Below the pieces are notes generated by a model. That model made no database searches. It saw only the letters and a program-made list of their open reading frames with translations, and was not told the DNA's origin. DNA of 64,000 nt from SFHK01 sp045538305. GTDB taxonomy: Bacteria > Bacillota > Clostridia > Christensenellales > Aristaeellaceae. The stretch lies in the NCBI GenBank assembly GCA_045538305.1, contig JAZSRC010000037.1, positions 1 through 64,000 on the forward strand. Direction: 5' to 3'. Positions 7,848-16,295 of the stretch are shown piece after piece. The position numbers were made by a program, and so were the translations under genes. Numbering within the stretch: position 1 is the first letter of the stretch; every line of letters begins with the position of its first letter.

Positions 7848-9224
7848 ATGGCAGAAACCGCAAAGCGATTGCTGATGCATGCGCTTAAGATGCTTCTTGT
7901 TATTCTGAATGCGGCATTGTTTGCAATATGTCTCAAGATCTTTTTTATAAAGGATCTTGTATCTGTAAACAATGGAATGCAAGCGGTCATTGTCATGGTG
8001 TATATGCTTCTTTTGGTTCTTTTGATGAAGATATATAATGCTTATGATATAGATATGTCTTCGGCTAAGGAACTATTTTTTTCTTCCAGCTTATCCGTGT
8101 GCGTGATGGAATGTATGGCATATGCGCTATTGTCCGTCGGCTTCTGGAAGCTTTTTAATCCCATTCCTTTTTTGGGACTGATGGCAGCTCAAATCCTCGT
8201 GAACTTAGTCTGGTGCTGTATCAGTAAGTTTGTCAATCGTAAAGTTACGCGTGTAAAGAAAACCGTGATTGTGTATCAGAACGATTCCGACCTTCAGAAG
8301 CTTAATGAGATCAGACGTCACAGAGAGTATTTCAGTGTGCAGAAATACATCAGGAATCCTCAGGATATCCATCTGTTGATAGAAGAGTTGGAAGGCTTTG
8401 AAGTTGTGTTTGTCGCCGGCGTAAACGCAACGCTTCGAAACGGCATTGCAAAATACTGTGTGGAAAGGGATGTGTGCGCCTATATCGAGCCCAGAATCGG
8501 CGATGTTCTAATGGCGGGCGCAAGGCACATTCGTACATTCAGCATACCGACGGTTCGCATAATGAAGGCGGCGCCCCTGCCAGAGTATCTGTTTGTCAAG
8601 CGCGCATTTGATATTTTTGCTTCATTCGTCGGCATTCTTCTGACCAGTCCCATCATGCTGGCAATCGCAATTGCCATCAAGCTCGACGACAGCGGTCCCA
8701 TACTCTACAAACAGGAACGGCTTACAAAAGGGCGAAAGGAATTTGAGATTCTGAAATTCCGCAGCATGCGTGTGGACGCTGAAAAGGACGGCGTAGCCAG
8801 ACTAACCAGCAAGAATGACGATCGCATTACACGGATTGGCAGGATTATTCGCAAATGCCGTATGGACGAGCTTCCGCAGCTTTTCAATATCCTCTCCGGC
8901 AGCATGACAATTGTCGGCCCGCGTCCGGAGCGCAGGGAGATTGCAGAGCAATACGAAAAAAACATCCCGGCATTCCGCCTTCGCCTTCAGGTGAAAGCAG
9001 GACTTACCGGCTATGCGCAGATTTATGGAAGATACAATACGCATCCGTACGACAAACTGCAGATGGATCTTATGTACATCAATAAAATGTCTGTTATGGA
9101 AGATCTGCATCTGATGCTGGCCACCGTCAAGATTCTGTTCTCCGGTAAAAGCGCAGAAGGAATCGAAGACGGCGATACCACAGCTGAGCGCAGGGTGAAT
9201 GAAGATGTAAAGGAGAGCGCCTGA
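7848..9224 (+). CDS. Undecaprenyl-phosphate sugar phosphotransferase (priming transferase)
   Basis: A 458-residue polyisoprenyl-phosphate hexose-1-phosphate transferase. It starts repeat-unit synthesis by moving a sugar phosphate from a UDP-sugar to undecaprenyl phosphate. The N-terminal third holds about four transmembrane helices, followed by a CoA-binding-like region. The catalytic domain starts at KRAFDIFAS (about residue 250) with a membrane helix, then shows ILKFRSM, the RKCRMDELPQ segment containing the conserved Asp-Glu, IVGPRPER and KAGLTGYAQIYGR. The sugar (glucose, galactose or an amino sugar) cannot be read. A clear GAAGGAGA ribosome site precedes the ATG. Confidence 0.93.
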   Translation: MAETAKRLLMHALKMLLVILNAALFAICLKIFFIKDLVSVNNGMQAVIVMVYMLLLVLLMKIYNAYDIDMSSAKELFFSSSLSVCVMECMAYALLSVGFWKLFNPIPFLGLMAAQILVNLVWCCISKFVNRKVTRVKKTVIVYQNDSDLQKLNEIRRHREYFSVQKYIRNPQDIHLLIEELEGFEVVFVAGVNATLRNGIAKYCVERDVCAYIEPRIGDVLMAGARHIRTFSIPTVRIMKAAPLPEYLFVKRAFDIFASFVGILLTSPIMLAIAIAIKLDDSGPILYKQERLTKGRKEFEILKFRSMRVDAEKDGVARLTSKNDDRITRIGRIIRKCRMDELPQLFNILSGSMTIVGPRPERREIAEQYEKNIPAFRLRLQVKAGLTGYAQIYGRYNTHPYDKLQMDLMYINKMSVMEDLHLMLATVKILFSGKSAEGIEDGDTTAERRVNEDVKESA

Positions 9225-9250
9225 TTCCCTCAACAAGCTGTATCTGCTTT

Positions 9251-10894
9251 ATGAACAGAAAAAACGAGTTTCAGACAATTCTTTGGTTAATAAAGAAAAC
9301 AAAGGGAAAGCTGTGGATGCTTGCCGTAATCACTGCTTCCCACTCTTTGGTAGCGTACCTTATGGTACGCTTTGCTCTGTTATGCAGACAGGTTATCGAT
9401 GCTGCAACCGCAGCACAAACCGCCAGTTTTCAAACTGCATGCCTCCGGATAGCAGGATGCGTGATTCTGATTTGCATACTGAATCTGATTGTTGTGCACT
9501 TTAGGGAAACGCTTTTGGCAACCCTTGACCGCGCCTGGAAACGGGATCTTACGCATACGCTGCTGACGGGCGAGTATAAAACTGTTCGCGAATACCACAC
9601 CGGCGAAATGATCAACCGCATGAATAACGATGTACGGATTGTAAATGGCGGCATTACCTCTATCATTCCCGGATTGGCCTCGATGCTCACCAGTCTGATT
9701 GCCGCTATATCCGTGTTGGCAACGCTTGATATTCGCTTTACAGCCATATTTTTTGCCGTCGGTATAGTGATGTTTGTCTTCACGGCGCTGATCAGAAAAC
9801 GCTTGAAGGGCATGCATAAAGCGGTAAGCGAATCCGCAGGCGCCGTCAGTGGATTTATTCAGGAAATGCTTGAAAAACTTCTGATGGTCCAGGCTATGGA
9901 CGTCGGTGAAGAAATGGAACGCCGGGAGGATGAACTGCTGGAAAAAAGATGGAAGCTTATGAGAAAGCGGAAGAATATCCATATGATTTCAAGCACCGGC
10001 ATTCAGTTTGTTTTCTACAGCGCTGAAGCGATGGCGATTATCTGGTGCGCATCGCGCTTATTGAGGGGAGAAATTACCTTCGGCACATTAGCTGCCATTA
10101 CTCAACTGGTAAACCAGCTGAAAGCTCCTCTGGTCAACATGTCCGGTTTCCTTCCTCAGTACGTTGCGCTGTCGGCCGGCGCAGAAAGGCTTAAGGAAAT
10201 TGACGATCTGAAGGTCGAACTGCCCGAGCCTGAGGATGGAATGGCGCTGTATGAAAGCATGCGGTCGATTGAAACTCGCGGTCTGGTTTTTTCTTATGAG
10301 GAAAACCGATCTCCGATCGCGTTTCGGGATATTGCGGTACCTAAAGGTGCGTTTGCCGCTATGATTGGCCCGTCGGGTACAGGGAAAAGCACCTTTCTGA
10401 AGCTGTTGCTCGGCATCTACCCGCCGGATCATGGCGAGATTTTCGTGAATTGTCTGGAGGGCAGAATCCCTCTTGGCAGGAGCACACGAAAGCTGTTTGC
10501 TTATGTCCCGCAGGGGAATCTATTAATCAGCGGTACGTTAAGGGAAAACATTCTTCTTACCAAGCCCGGTGCGACGGAAGAGGAGCTACAAAGGGCGCTG
10601 TACATCAGCGATCTTACGACGATGATTTCGGAGCTGCCGAATGGGCTTGATACCCAGATCGGCGAAAACGCGCTCGGAATTTCGGAGGGACAGGCGCAGA
10701 GAATCAGTATAGCCCGCGCCGTGTTGTCCGGCGCGCCGATCCTGCTGCTTGACGAGGCTACGTCCGCACTGGACGAGGAAACGGAAAGAACAGTGCTGGA
10801 AAGAATCAGGGCGCTGGAGGGCGTTACTTCAATTGCGGTAACACATCGACATGCGGCAATGCAGATTGCTGATGTAGTAATCGATATCGCATAA
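9251..10894 (+). CDS. ABC exporter half-transporter (fused membrane and ATPase domains)
   Basis: A 547-residue type IV ABC exporter subunit. Residues 1-310 hold six predicted transmembrane helices, and residues 330-547 the nucleotide-binding domain: Walker A GPSGTGKST, Q-loop YVPQGN, a slightly unusual signature ISEGQAQR in place of LSGGQ, Walker B ILLLDEATSALDE and the H-loop VTHRH. It probably acts as a homodimer. As last gene of the polysaccharide operon it may export a polymer precursor, lipid-linked unit or peptide; the substrate is not visible. The ribosome site is weak (no GGAGG within 15 nt of the ATG), so coupling to the upstream gene is possible. A bidirectional terminator follows directly. 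Confidence 0.9.
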   Translation: MNRKNEFQTILWLIKKTKGKLWMLAVITASHSLVAYLMVRFALLCRQVIDAATAAQTASFQTACLRIAGCVILICILNLIVVHFRETLLATLDRAWKRDLTHTLLTGEYKTVREYHTGEMINRMNNDVRIVNGGITSIIPGLASMLTSLIAAISVLATLDIRFTAIFFAVGIVMFVFTALIRKRLKGMHKAVSESAGAVSGFIQEMLEKLLMVQAMDVGEEMERREDELLEKRWKLMRKRKNIHMISSTGIQFVFYSAEAMAIIWCASRLLRGEITFGTLAAITQLVNQLKAPLVNMSGFLPQYVALSAGAERLKEIDDLKVELPEPEDGMALYESMRSIETRGLVFSYEENRSPIAFRDIAVPKGAFAAMIGPSGTGKSTFLKLLLGIYPPDHGEIFVNCLEGRIPLGRSTRKLFAYVPQGNLLISGTLRENILLTKPGATEEELQRALYISDLTTMISELPNGLDTQIGENALGISEGQAQRISIARAVLSGAPILLLDEATSALDEETERTVLERIRALEGVTSIAVTHRHAAMQIADVVIDIA

Positions 10895-10937
10895 AAACCA
10901 GCCTATGCGTAAAGAGATAGCGCATAGGCTGGTTTTT
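10894..10937. terminator. Bidirectional terminator between convergent operons
   Basis: A perfect 16-bp stem (10894-10909 with 10921-10936) has A and T runs on its outer flanks, so it can act on both strands. It separates the polysaccharide operon (+) from the SGNH hydrolase gene (-). Confidence 0.93.
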
Positions 10938-10947
10938 GATTTGCGGT

Positions 10948-11520
10948 TTATTTGTTGGCCCGGTCTTTCAGAATTACACTTGCAATTACCCCTGCGGCAA
11001 GCGTGCTTCCGGCTTGCGTGGGATGATAATCATCGGCTTGTTCGTACAGGGAAAGAATGCCGCGAAGCGAGGTAAACGCCCTGCCAACATCGGCGATCAA
11101 CGCATTGTTCTCCTTTGCCGCCTGATGGTATGCGCGGTAAAGCGCGTCGTCCATTTCCTGATAGGAATAGGGTGTTCCGCTTAATTTAGCGCTGCCCTCA
11201 CGATACGCCCATGTTGCGTAGAATACCGGCTTTGCGCCGTTTTTATGAATGAGCCGACATAAGCCTTCAGCGCTTCTTAAAAAGCTGGTGGGCGATTTTA
11301 CCGGCAAGATGCTTTGCTCCTGCATGACGACATAGTCCCATTTTTCTGAGGCAAGTGCCTTCAGTGTTCTTGCGCCCATTTCGGTTTCGCTGTTCAGCTG
11401 TTCGCTCAACTGTGCGCCGCCGCGCGTATGGGAAACTACCTCCGCATGCATAAGCTCGGTGAGGATCTCCGGCATATTGTGATAATACGTAAAGCTATTG
11501 CCAAGCATCAGTATGCGCAT
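10948..11520 (-). CDS. SGNH/GDSL-type hydrolase
   Basis: A 190-residue cytoplasmic esterase-fold protein. The block I motif LGNSFT (residues 6-11) carries the nucleophile Ser, a GGAQL segment near residue 35 could provide the block II Gly, and the C-terminal DDYHPTQAGS (about 163-172) gives the catalytic Asp-x-x-His pair of block V. Such enzymes often remove acetyl or other acyl groups from carbohydrates. It is third in a minus-strand operon after a GH9-like glycosidase and a MazG-like protein (19-nt gap), so deacylation of an oligosaccharide taken up by the cell is a reasonable inference. There is no signal peptide. Confidence 0.82.
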   Translation of the reverse strand: MRILMLGNSFTYYHNMPEILTELMHAEVVSHTRGGAQLSEQLNSETEMGARTLKALASEKWDYVVMQEQSILPVKSPTSFLRSAEGLCRLIHKNGAKPVFYATWAYREGSAKLSGTPYSYQEMDDALYRAYHQAAKENNALIADVGRAFTSLRGILSLYEQADDYHPTQAGSTLAAGVIASVILKDRANK

Positions 11521-11539
11521 ATACTGGTATTCCTCCTGC

Positions 11540-11866
11540 TTATTCCTGCCTTACGATGGAGCCGTCAACAGAAAAGCCTTCTGGATAACGCTTTTTGAGC
11601 TTTTCGATGTTTTTTGCCAAAACTTCCTCAAGAGAAACATCCAAAGCATAAGCCGCTTCCGCCAGATACCAGGCAACGTCGCCAAGCTCCTTGATCAGGG
11701 CGTCGCGGTCAAGCGCATGTCCCTGAGCGAGGTGCTTTTTTACGATATCAATCGCTTCGCCGGATTCGCCGCAAAGGCCCATTACGCCGTTGATCAATAC
11801 GTCTCTTTGGGAGAGAGCGGGATTTAACGTTGTCATAGCAAGTTTCTGATATTCGTTGATTGTCAT
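11540..11866 (-). CDS. MazG-like nucleotide pyrophosphohydrolase
   Basis: A 108-residue all-alpha NTP pyrophosphatase-fold protein. The MazG signature is visible as GLCGESGEAIDIVKKH and later ELGDVAWYLAEAAY, giving the E-x-x-E...E-x-x-D magnesium-binding set. Such proteins hydrolyse nucleoside triphosphates or damaged nucleotides to monophosphates. The start at 11866 is chosen because AGGAGAA precedes it and the family begins at this point; an upstream in-frame ATG at 11974 would overlap the glycosidase gene and adds residues unlike the family. It sits between a glycosidase and a hydrolase gene, an unusual setting that does not explain its role. Confidence 0.85.
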   Translation of the reverse strand: MTINEYQKLAMTTLNPALSQRDVLINGVMGLCGESGEAIDIVKKHLAQGHALDRDALIKELGDVAWYLAEAAYALDVSLEEVLAKNIEKLKKRYPEGFSVDGSIVRQE

Positions 11867-11886
11867 GGCTTTTCTCCTAATATAGG

Positions 11887-14253
11887 CTACAGTACCTGAG
11901 AGAGCGTCCACATCCACTTGTTGGCGGGGCAAATCCACACTTCTTTGTAGGTAGCGGTACAGACCTGCGGCCAATAGGGCGCGTCGCCGTCAAACAGCGA
12001 CTGAATGCCGACGGGCATCTGACCGATGCTCTGACCGGGCTGTACGGCATATTCGTCCGTCCAATCGTAGCCTTCGCCGTAAATCAGCGATTGCGCAAAA
12101 GGATTCTTTCCTACAACCCATTCCAGCTGGCGCTGTACGATGGATTTGGCTTCTGCGTCTCCCGTCACTCGGGCAGCAGCTGCCAGCGCGGCTGCCTGTG
12201 AAAGCATAACGTTGAGGTTTCCGCGGAAGGAGAACCAAACGGGGAAGCGGCGCAGGTAATAGCCCTTGCCAAGCGCGATTCCGTTATGCACCTGTTGTTT
12301 GAACGAGCGAAGATTTTCTTCATCACCTGCAATAATGCCTGCAAGCGTTTCTTCAGGATAATCAATCGCTTCGTTTTCGTGGTAAATGCCTTCAGGCAGC
12401 ATAAACCAGGGCGCCGTGTATTGGGAAATTGCTTTGGAATACTCCGAATACAGCTTCAGTGCGTTTATCCAAAGTGGACAATCCTCATGATCGGGTAGAA
12501 GCTCCACAAGCGTGGCAAGGCCGCTGGTCAGATATTGCTCAAAGGAATGGTGCGCGTGGTGCCAGATCAATCTGTGCGCCTTTTCACACCAGAAGAAACC
12601 GCGGATCGGCGTATCCCAATCGGGGAACTCGGATTGCTGGCATTCGATGAGGAGCCTTGCGTACTTGGCTGCGATTTCTTTGAATTCTTCCGCACCGGCG
12701 CGGTACAACTCTGCTGCGGCGCTGACAGCTGCAGCGTAAAGCTTAACCTCCTGCTCACCGGGATCGTTGTTAAAACCGTCTACGCGAAGGCCGGTTTCTC
12801 CGGAAGCTGCGAAATGGAAGTCTTCTTTTGCAATTCTGAGTGCGTAGCGCGACAGCACAGGGTCGGTATCCTTAAGCGCGTATGCGCCCAGTGCTTCAGC
12901 ATGAGATGAGACGAAGTTTGCAAACGGGCTCTTGGAGGGGATGGAGACGATATCGTCGTTGGTTCCGATCACGCCGTCTGTCCAGATGGAGGTTGAGGAA
13001 TAGGAGGAGCGATAGCCGTCGCCAAACCGCACCTTCAGTACATAGTCAAGGCCCCATTTGGCTTCTTCAAATACGCGCTCATACAGACGCTTTGACAAAA
13101 GCCCATCTTTACCTTTGAGCGCTCTTGCCAGCAGGAAGAGTGCGCTGGTTCCGTCGGCGGTGTTGTTCATGCCTTGCGCAAGATCGGCGGCGTCGTGCCA
13201 GCCGCCGTTGGCGACAATTGCGCGCCCGTCCGGATGCTTTAACAACAAGTCTGTATGGCATATGCGGTGCTTGCCGGGTACATCCCAGCCGCATCTTTGC
13301 GAAAGGTAGAAATTCAGAACCTTCCAGATGGAGGCGTCCCAAACATGCTCATCAACACTGAAAGTTCGCGTGCCGTATTCTCCGGCCAATGCAATGTACT
13401 GGCCGCATTCGGTGATTTCCGAAAAATCGAGAATGGCAAGACCATCTTTGCGTTCGAGCTTCTTTTTCAGTACCTCACGCCCTGTTTTGGTTTCAATCAC
13501 TCGGAAGTACTCGCCCGGAATGTTGTCCTTTGCTACGGCGATTTTCTTTTCACCTGGCAGATATCCGCTTCCGGAAAAGGCGATTCGGCCGTCACCCGGG
13601 ACCCAGCCTTCATACATCTCGGGCGCAACCTTCTGAACCTCAAGCCTTGAAAGATAATAGGTACAGGTATCTGCGGTGTCGTATTCGTGGCCGCACATAT
13701 CGTATTCAAGAGCAATGCCTACTACGTCGTCCCTGTGAAGGTAGGGAATTTCCACGGTGATGTGATTCCATTGATCGGCCTTCAGGTTGACGTTATGCGC
13801 GCCCTCACGCATGTAGCGGTCCGGCACCGGGTGCGTGCCTTCGTTATACAGCTGCAGGCGCACACACAGCGATTTCATGCCCGGAACGTGAGGATATACC
13901 CAAAGGGAAAGGCGATTCCAGTCGGTCAGATCTTCGTGATCCAATGCGCGCATTGCACCGGGCTCGGCATAAATGCGCCCCAGACCGCGACCGGGAAGCC
14001 ATGAATCCAGATTCGACTTTGCTGTGAACTTTACGCTTGTCTTTCCGTCCAGCACAACCTCATCCGATAGCTCGATATGCGCATAAGGCGTAAGCGCTTT
14101 CCAGTTTTCCAAGGACTGCATATCGTCAATCAGGCGCGATTCGATAACGGGTTTTCTGACCAAACGATAATCGGTGGTTTCTCTTTCGTCAACCGGCATG
14201 ATGGAGTGGGCATCCTTCGATATTTCAAGAAGATGTATAAGCGCATCGTTCAT
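11887..14253 (-). CDS. Cytoplasmic glycoside hydrolase, GH9-like (cellulase/exoglucosidase type)
   Basis: A 788-residue protein with three parts: a galactose-binding-like beta-sandwich (about 35-210), an Ig-like CelD_N-type domain (about 222-300) and an alpha/alpha-barrel catalytic domain (about 305-788). GH9 hallmarks are present: GGWHDAAD (350-357), whose Asp354 and Asp357 match the catalytic-base pair of the family DAGD motif; VVGKNPFAQSLIYG near the C terminus; and a late acidic residue (about Glu771 in YKEVW) in the position of the proton donor. There is no signal peptide, so it probably acts on imported oligosaccharides, as GH9 exo-beta-glucosidases or glucosaminidases do. An AGGAGG site and its own promoter precede it. 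Substrate is unknown. Confidence 0.82.
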   Translation of the reverse strand: MNDALIHLLEISKDAHSIMPVDERETTDYRLVRKPVIESRLIDDMQSLENWKALTPYAHIELSDEVVLDGKTSVKFTAKSNLDSWLPGRGLGRIYAEPGAMRALDHEDLTDWNRLSLWVYPHVPGMKSLCVRLQLYNEGTHPVPDRYMREGAHNVNLKADQWNHITVEIPYLHRDDVVGIALEYDMCGHEYDTADTCTYYLSRLEVQKVAPEMYEGWVPGDGRIAFSGSGYLPGEKKIAVAKDNIPGEYFRVIETKTGREVLKKKLERKDGLAILDFSEITECGQYIALAGEYGTRTFSVDEHVWDASIWKVLNFYLSQRCGWDVPGKHRICHTDLLLKHPDGRAIVANGGWHDAADLAQGMNNTADGTSALFLLARALKGKDGLLSKRLYERVFEEAKWGLDYVLKVRFGDGYRSSYSSTSIWTDGVIGTNDDIVSIPSKSPFANFVSSHAEALGAYALKDTDPVLSRYALRIAKEDFHFAASGETGLRVDGFNNDPGEQEVKLYAAAVSAAAELYRAGAEEFKEIAAKYARLLIECQQSEFPDWDTPIRGFFWCEKAHRLIWHHAHHSFEQYLTSGLATLVELLPDHEDCPLWINALKLYSEYSKAISQYTAPWFMLPEGIYHENEAIDYPEETLAGIIAGDEENLRSFKQQVHNGIALGKGYYLRRFPVWFSFRGNLNVMLSQAAALAAAARVTGDAEAKSIVQRQLEWVVGKNPFAQSLIYGEGYDWTDEYAVQPGQSIGQMPVGIQSLFDGDAPYWPQVCTATYKEVWICPANKWMWTLSQVL

Positions 14254-14282
14254 AGGGTGTGCCTCCTGTATAATTTTTATTT

Positions 14283-14311
14283 ATCATAACATAATGCGCC
14301 CAAATATGCAA
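14283..14311 (-). promoter_or_regulatory. Promoter of the GH9-like operon
   Basis: On the minus strand TTGCAT (14306-14311) and TATGAT (14283-14288) are 17 nt apart, about 30 nt before the GH9-like start codon. Confidence 0.65.
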
Positions 14312-14313
14312 TG

Positions 14314-14350
14314 AAAAAAGCCGCCTGAAACAAGTGCTTCAGACGGCTTT
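14314..14350 (-). terminator. Terminator of the metNIQ operon
   Basis: A 13-bp stem with one mismatch (14317-14329 with 14338-14350) is followed on the minus strand by a T run. It starts about 22 nt after the metQ stop codon and just before the next promoter. Confidence 0.85.
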
Positions 14351-14371
14351 ACGATGAAAGTTAGGGGAGAG

Positions 14372-15223
14372 TTATTCGGCAGTTTCCTCAGCTGCGGTGT
14401 TCCATGCGGGTACGAAGGAGCCCTTGTACAGGGTTTCGAATACCTCGGCAACGGCGTCGCACTGATAAGCCTCGGCGATGCGCAGGTATACAGGATTGGT
14501 CAGGTCTTCTTCACGGGCGGCGATGATGTTTACAATGCCGTGCTGGTCGGCGTTGTCGGGATCATAAGCCTCAACTGCGAGGGCGCTCTCGTGGGCGTAA
14601 CCGGCCTGAGTAGCGTACTGGCCGTTCATGAAGCCTGCGGCTACGGAAGCGTCTTCCATCTGGGAACCGATCATGGCGGCGTCAAGCTCGATCAGGTTGA
14701 GCTCATAGGGATTGTCAACGATGTCGATAACGGTGGCATAGGAGGTGAGGTCGTCGGCCAGAGTGATCAGGCCAAGGACTTCCAGCATCTGCAGCGCACG
14801 GGCTTCGTTTACAATATCGTTCATGATCAGAATGGTATCGCCGGTTTTGATCTCGTCAATGCCCTTGTAGTTCTTGGAATACAGGGAGAGGGGAGCAATC
14901 AGGGTTTCGCCGATGGCGGCAAGGCGCTTGCCATAGGTTTCGGCGTTCTCATTGTTCCAGTTGTTCATGAAGTTGTAGTGCTGGAAGGCGTTCAGGTCAA
15001 CGTCGCCGGTTGCGAGGGCGATGTTGGGCATTACATAATCGGAGAAGTAAACCAGCTCGATGATGATGCCTTCTTCGGCAAGCATGGGTACGAGAACTTC
15101 GGACCACTGTTCGTTGGTGGAGCCTACTACGCCAACCTTAACGTTGACAACTTCGTTCTCTGCAACGGCAGCGAAGCCGAGCACCAGAACGAGCGCGGTG
15201 AGAAGAGCAAGAACCTTTTTCAT
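14372..15223 (-). CDS. metQ: Methionine ABC transporter substrate-binding protein MetQ (NlpA family)
   Basis: A 283-residue extracellular binding protein for the MetNIQ methionine importer. Residues 1-22 form a signal peptide. The mature part follows the NlpA fold: KVGVVGSTNEQW, the ATGDVDLNAFQHYNFM motif, a domain hinge with EIKTGDTILIMND, and the ELDAAMIG segment. Unlike most Gram-positive MetQ proteins it has no lipobox cysteine near the cleavage site (the sequence reads LGFAAVAE), so lipid anchoring is not evident. The start at 15223 is fixed by AGGAGG; an in-frame ATG at 15250 lacks such a site. It is last in the metN-metI-metQ operon and is followed by a terminator. Confidence 0.93.
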   Translation of the reverse strand: MKKVLALLTALVLVLGFAAVAENEVVNVKVGVVGSTNEQWSEVLVPMLAEEGIIIELVYFSDYVMPNIALATGDVDLNAFQHYNFMNNWNNENAETYGKRLAAIGETLIAPLSLYSKNYKGIDEIKTGDTILIMNDIVNEARALQMLEVLGLITLADDLTSYATVIDIVDNPYELNLIELDAAMIGSQMEDASVAAGFMNGQYATQAGYAHESALAVEAYDPDNADQHGIVNIIAAREEDLTNPVYLRIAEAYQCDAVAEVFETLYKGSFVPAWNTAAEETAE

Positions 15224-15278
15224 GTGTGAATACCTCCTGAAAATACTCATATCTAAATTCCCCTCATTTCGGGAGAAA

Positions 15279-16295
15279 TTAGTGCGAAAGCTTGCGCTCG
15301 AGGAATGTACCGAGCGTCTGGATAACGGTTACCATGGCCAGGATAATAATGATGGTTACAACCGTTACATCCATCATTACGCGCTGATAGCCATAACGGA
15401 TGGCGTAGTCGCCAAGGCCGCCGGCTCCGACCGCGCCGGCCATTGCGGTAAGGGCGATGATGTTTACAATCGTAATCGTAGCTCCGCGAATCATTCCGGG
15501 AAGGCCTTCCCTCAAATATACGCGGAAGATAATGCTTACCGGATGAAGACCCATAGAGCGGGCGGCTTCCACAACGCCGGGATCAATCTCGCTCAGCGCT
15601 GCGTGAATCTGACGGGAGAAGAATGGAACCGTTGCGACAACCAGCGGAAATATGGCGCCGGTTACGCCGATGGAGGTGCCGACAAGCGAGCGGGTGGTTT
15701 TGATGAGCAGGGATACCAGAATGATGAACGGAATCGAACGGAATACGTTGATCAGTTTGTCAAGCAGCTGATAAATCGGGGGGCAATCGAGGATGTTGCC
15801 CTTCTGCGTTACAACCAGCGTTACGCCGAAGAGTATTCCGAAGCCTGCGCTGATCAGGGAAGAATAGCCAACCATGGAAAGCGTTTGCTTAAGGCACTTG
15901 ATAAGTTCTTTCTGGGTTTTAATGACGTTCGGAATCAGATTCTTCTGGAAGGTCTCAAGGCTGTTGGCCGTTTTCAGCGCTTCAATGACGATTCTTGTTG
16001 CATAGTACATTACAAATGAAAGCGCAGCGACAACGATAATCGTCGATATCAGATGTCCTATGGTAAAGTGTTTGATCACATAGCGCACGGATGCGAACAG
16101 TGCGTACGCGTAAGCAACAACCGCTACAACGCTGATCGTGATGTATATCACATAGGGCAAATAGGTAAGTACGGATGTCTTAACACCGGAAAGCATGGGG
16201 ATCTGAAGAATAACGATGGCGAGAATAATGACGGCGATTGCGGCGGCGCCTACCACCAGAAGCGGACTGACTTTTTTCGTTTTATTAATTTGCAC
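15279..16295 (-). CDS. metI: Methionine ABC transporter permease MetI with N-terminal membrane extension
   Basis: A 338-residue permease, about 120 residues longer than usual MetI (about 217). Residues 122-338 are the MetI core with five transmembrane helices and the EAA-loop sequence EAARSMGLHPVSIIF that docks to MetN. Residues 1-121 add about three hydrophobic segments (roughly 11-31, 42-70 and 78-105) not found in the classical protein. The extension is in frame with no internal ribosome site obvious at the core start, so it seems to be part of the protein. The start overlaps the metN stop by 11 nt. It forms the membrane channel with MetN (ATPase) and MetQ (receptor). Confidence 0.92.
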   Translation of the reverse strand: MQINKTKKVSPLLVVGAAAIAVIILAIVILQIPMLSGVKTSVLTYLPYVIYITISVVAVVAYAYALFASVRYVIKHFTIGHLISTIIVVAALSFVMYYATRIVIEALKTANSLETFQKNLIPNVIKTQKELIKCLKQTLSMVGYSSLISAGFGILFGVTLVVTQKGNILDCPPIYQLLDKLINVFRSIPFIILVSLLIKTTRSLVGTSIGVTGAIFPLVVATVPFFSRQIHAALSEIDPGVVEAARSMGLHPVSIIFRVYLREGLPGMIRGATITIVNIIALTAMAGAVGAGGLGDYAIRYGYQRVMMDVTVVTIIIILAMVTVIQTLGTFLERKLSH

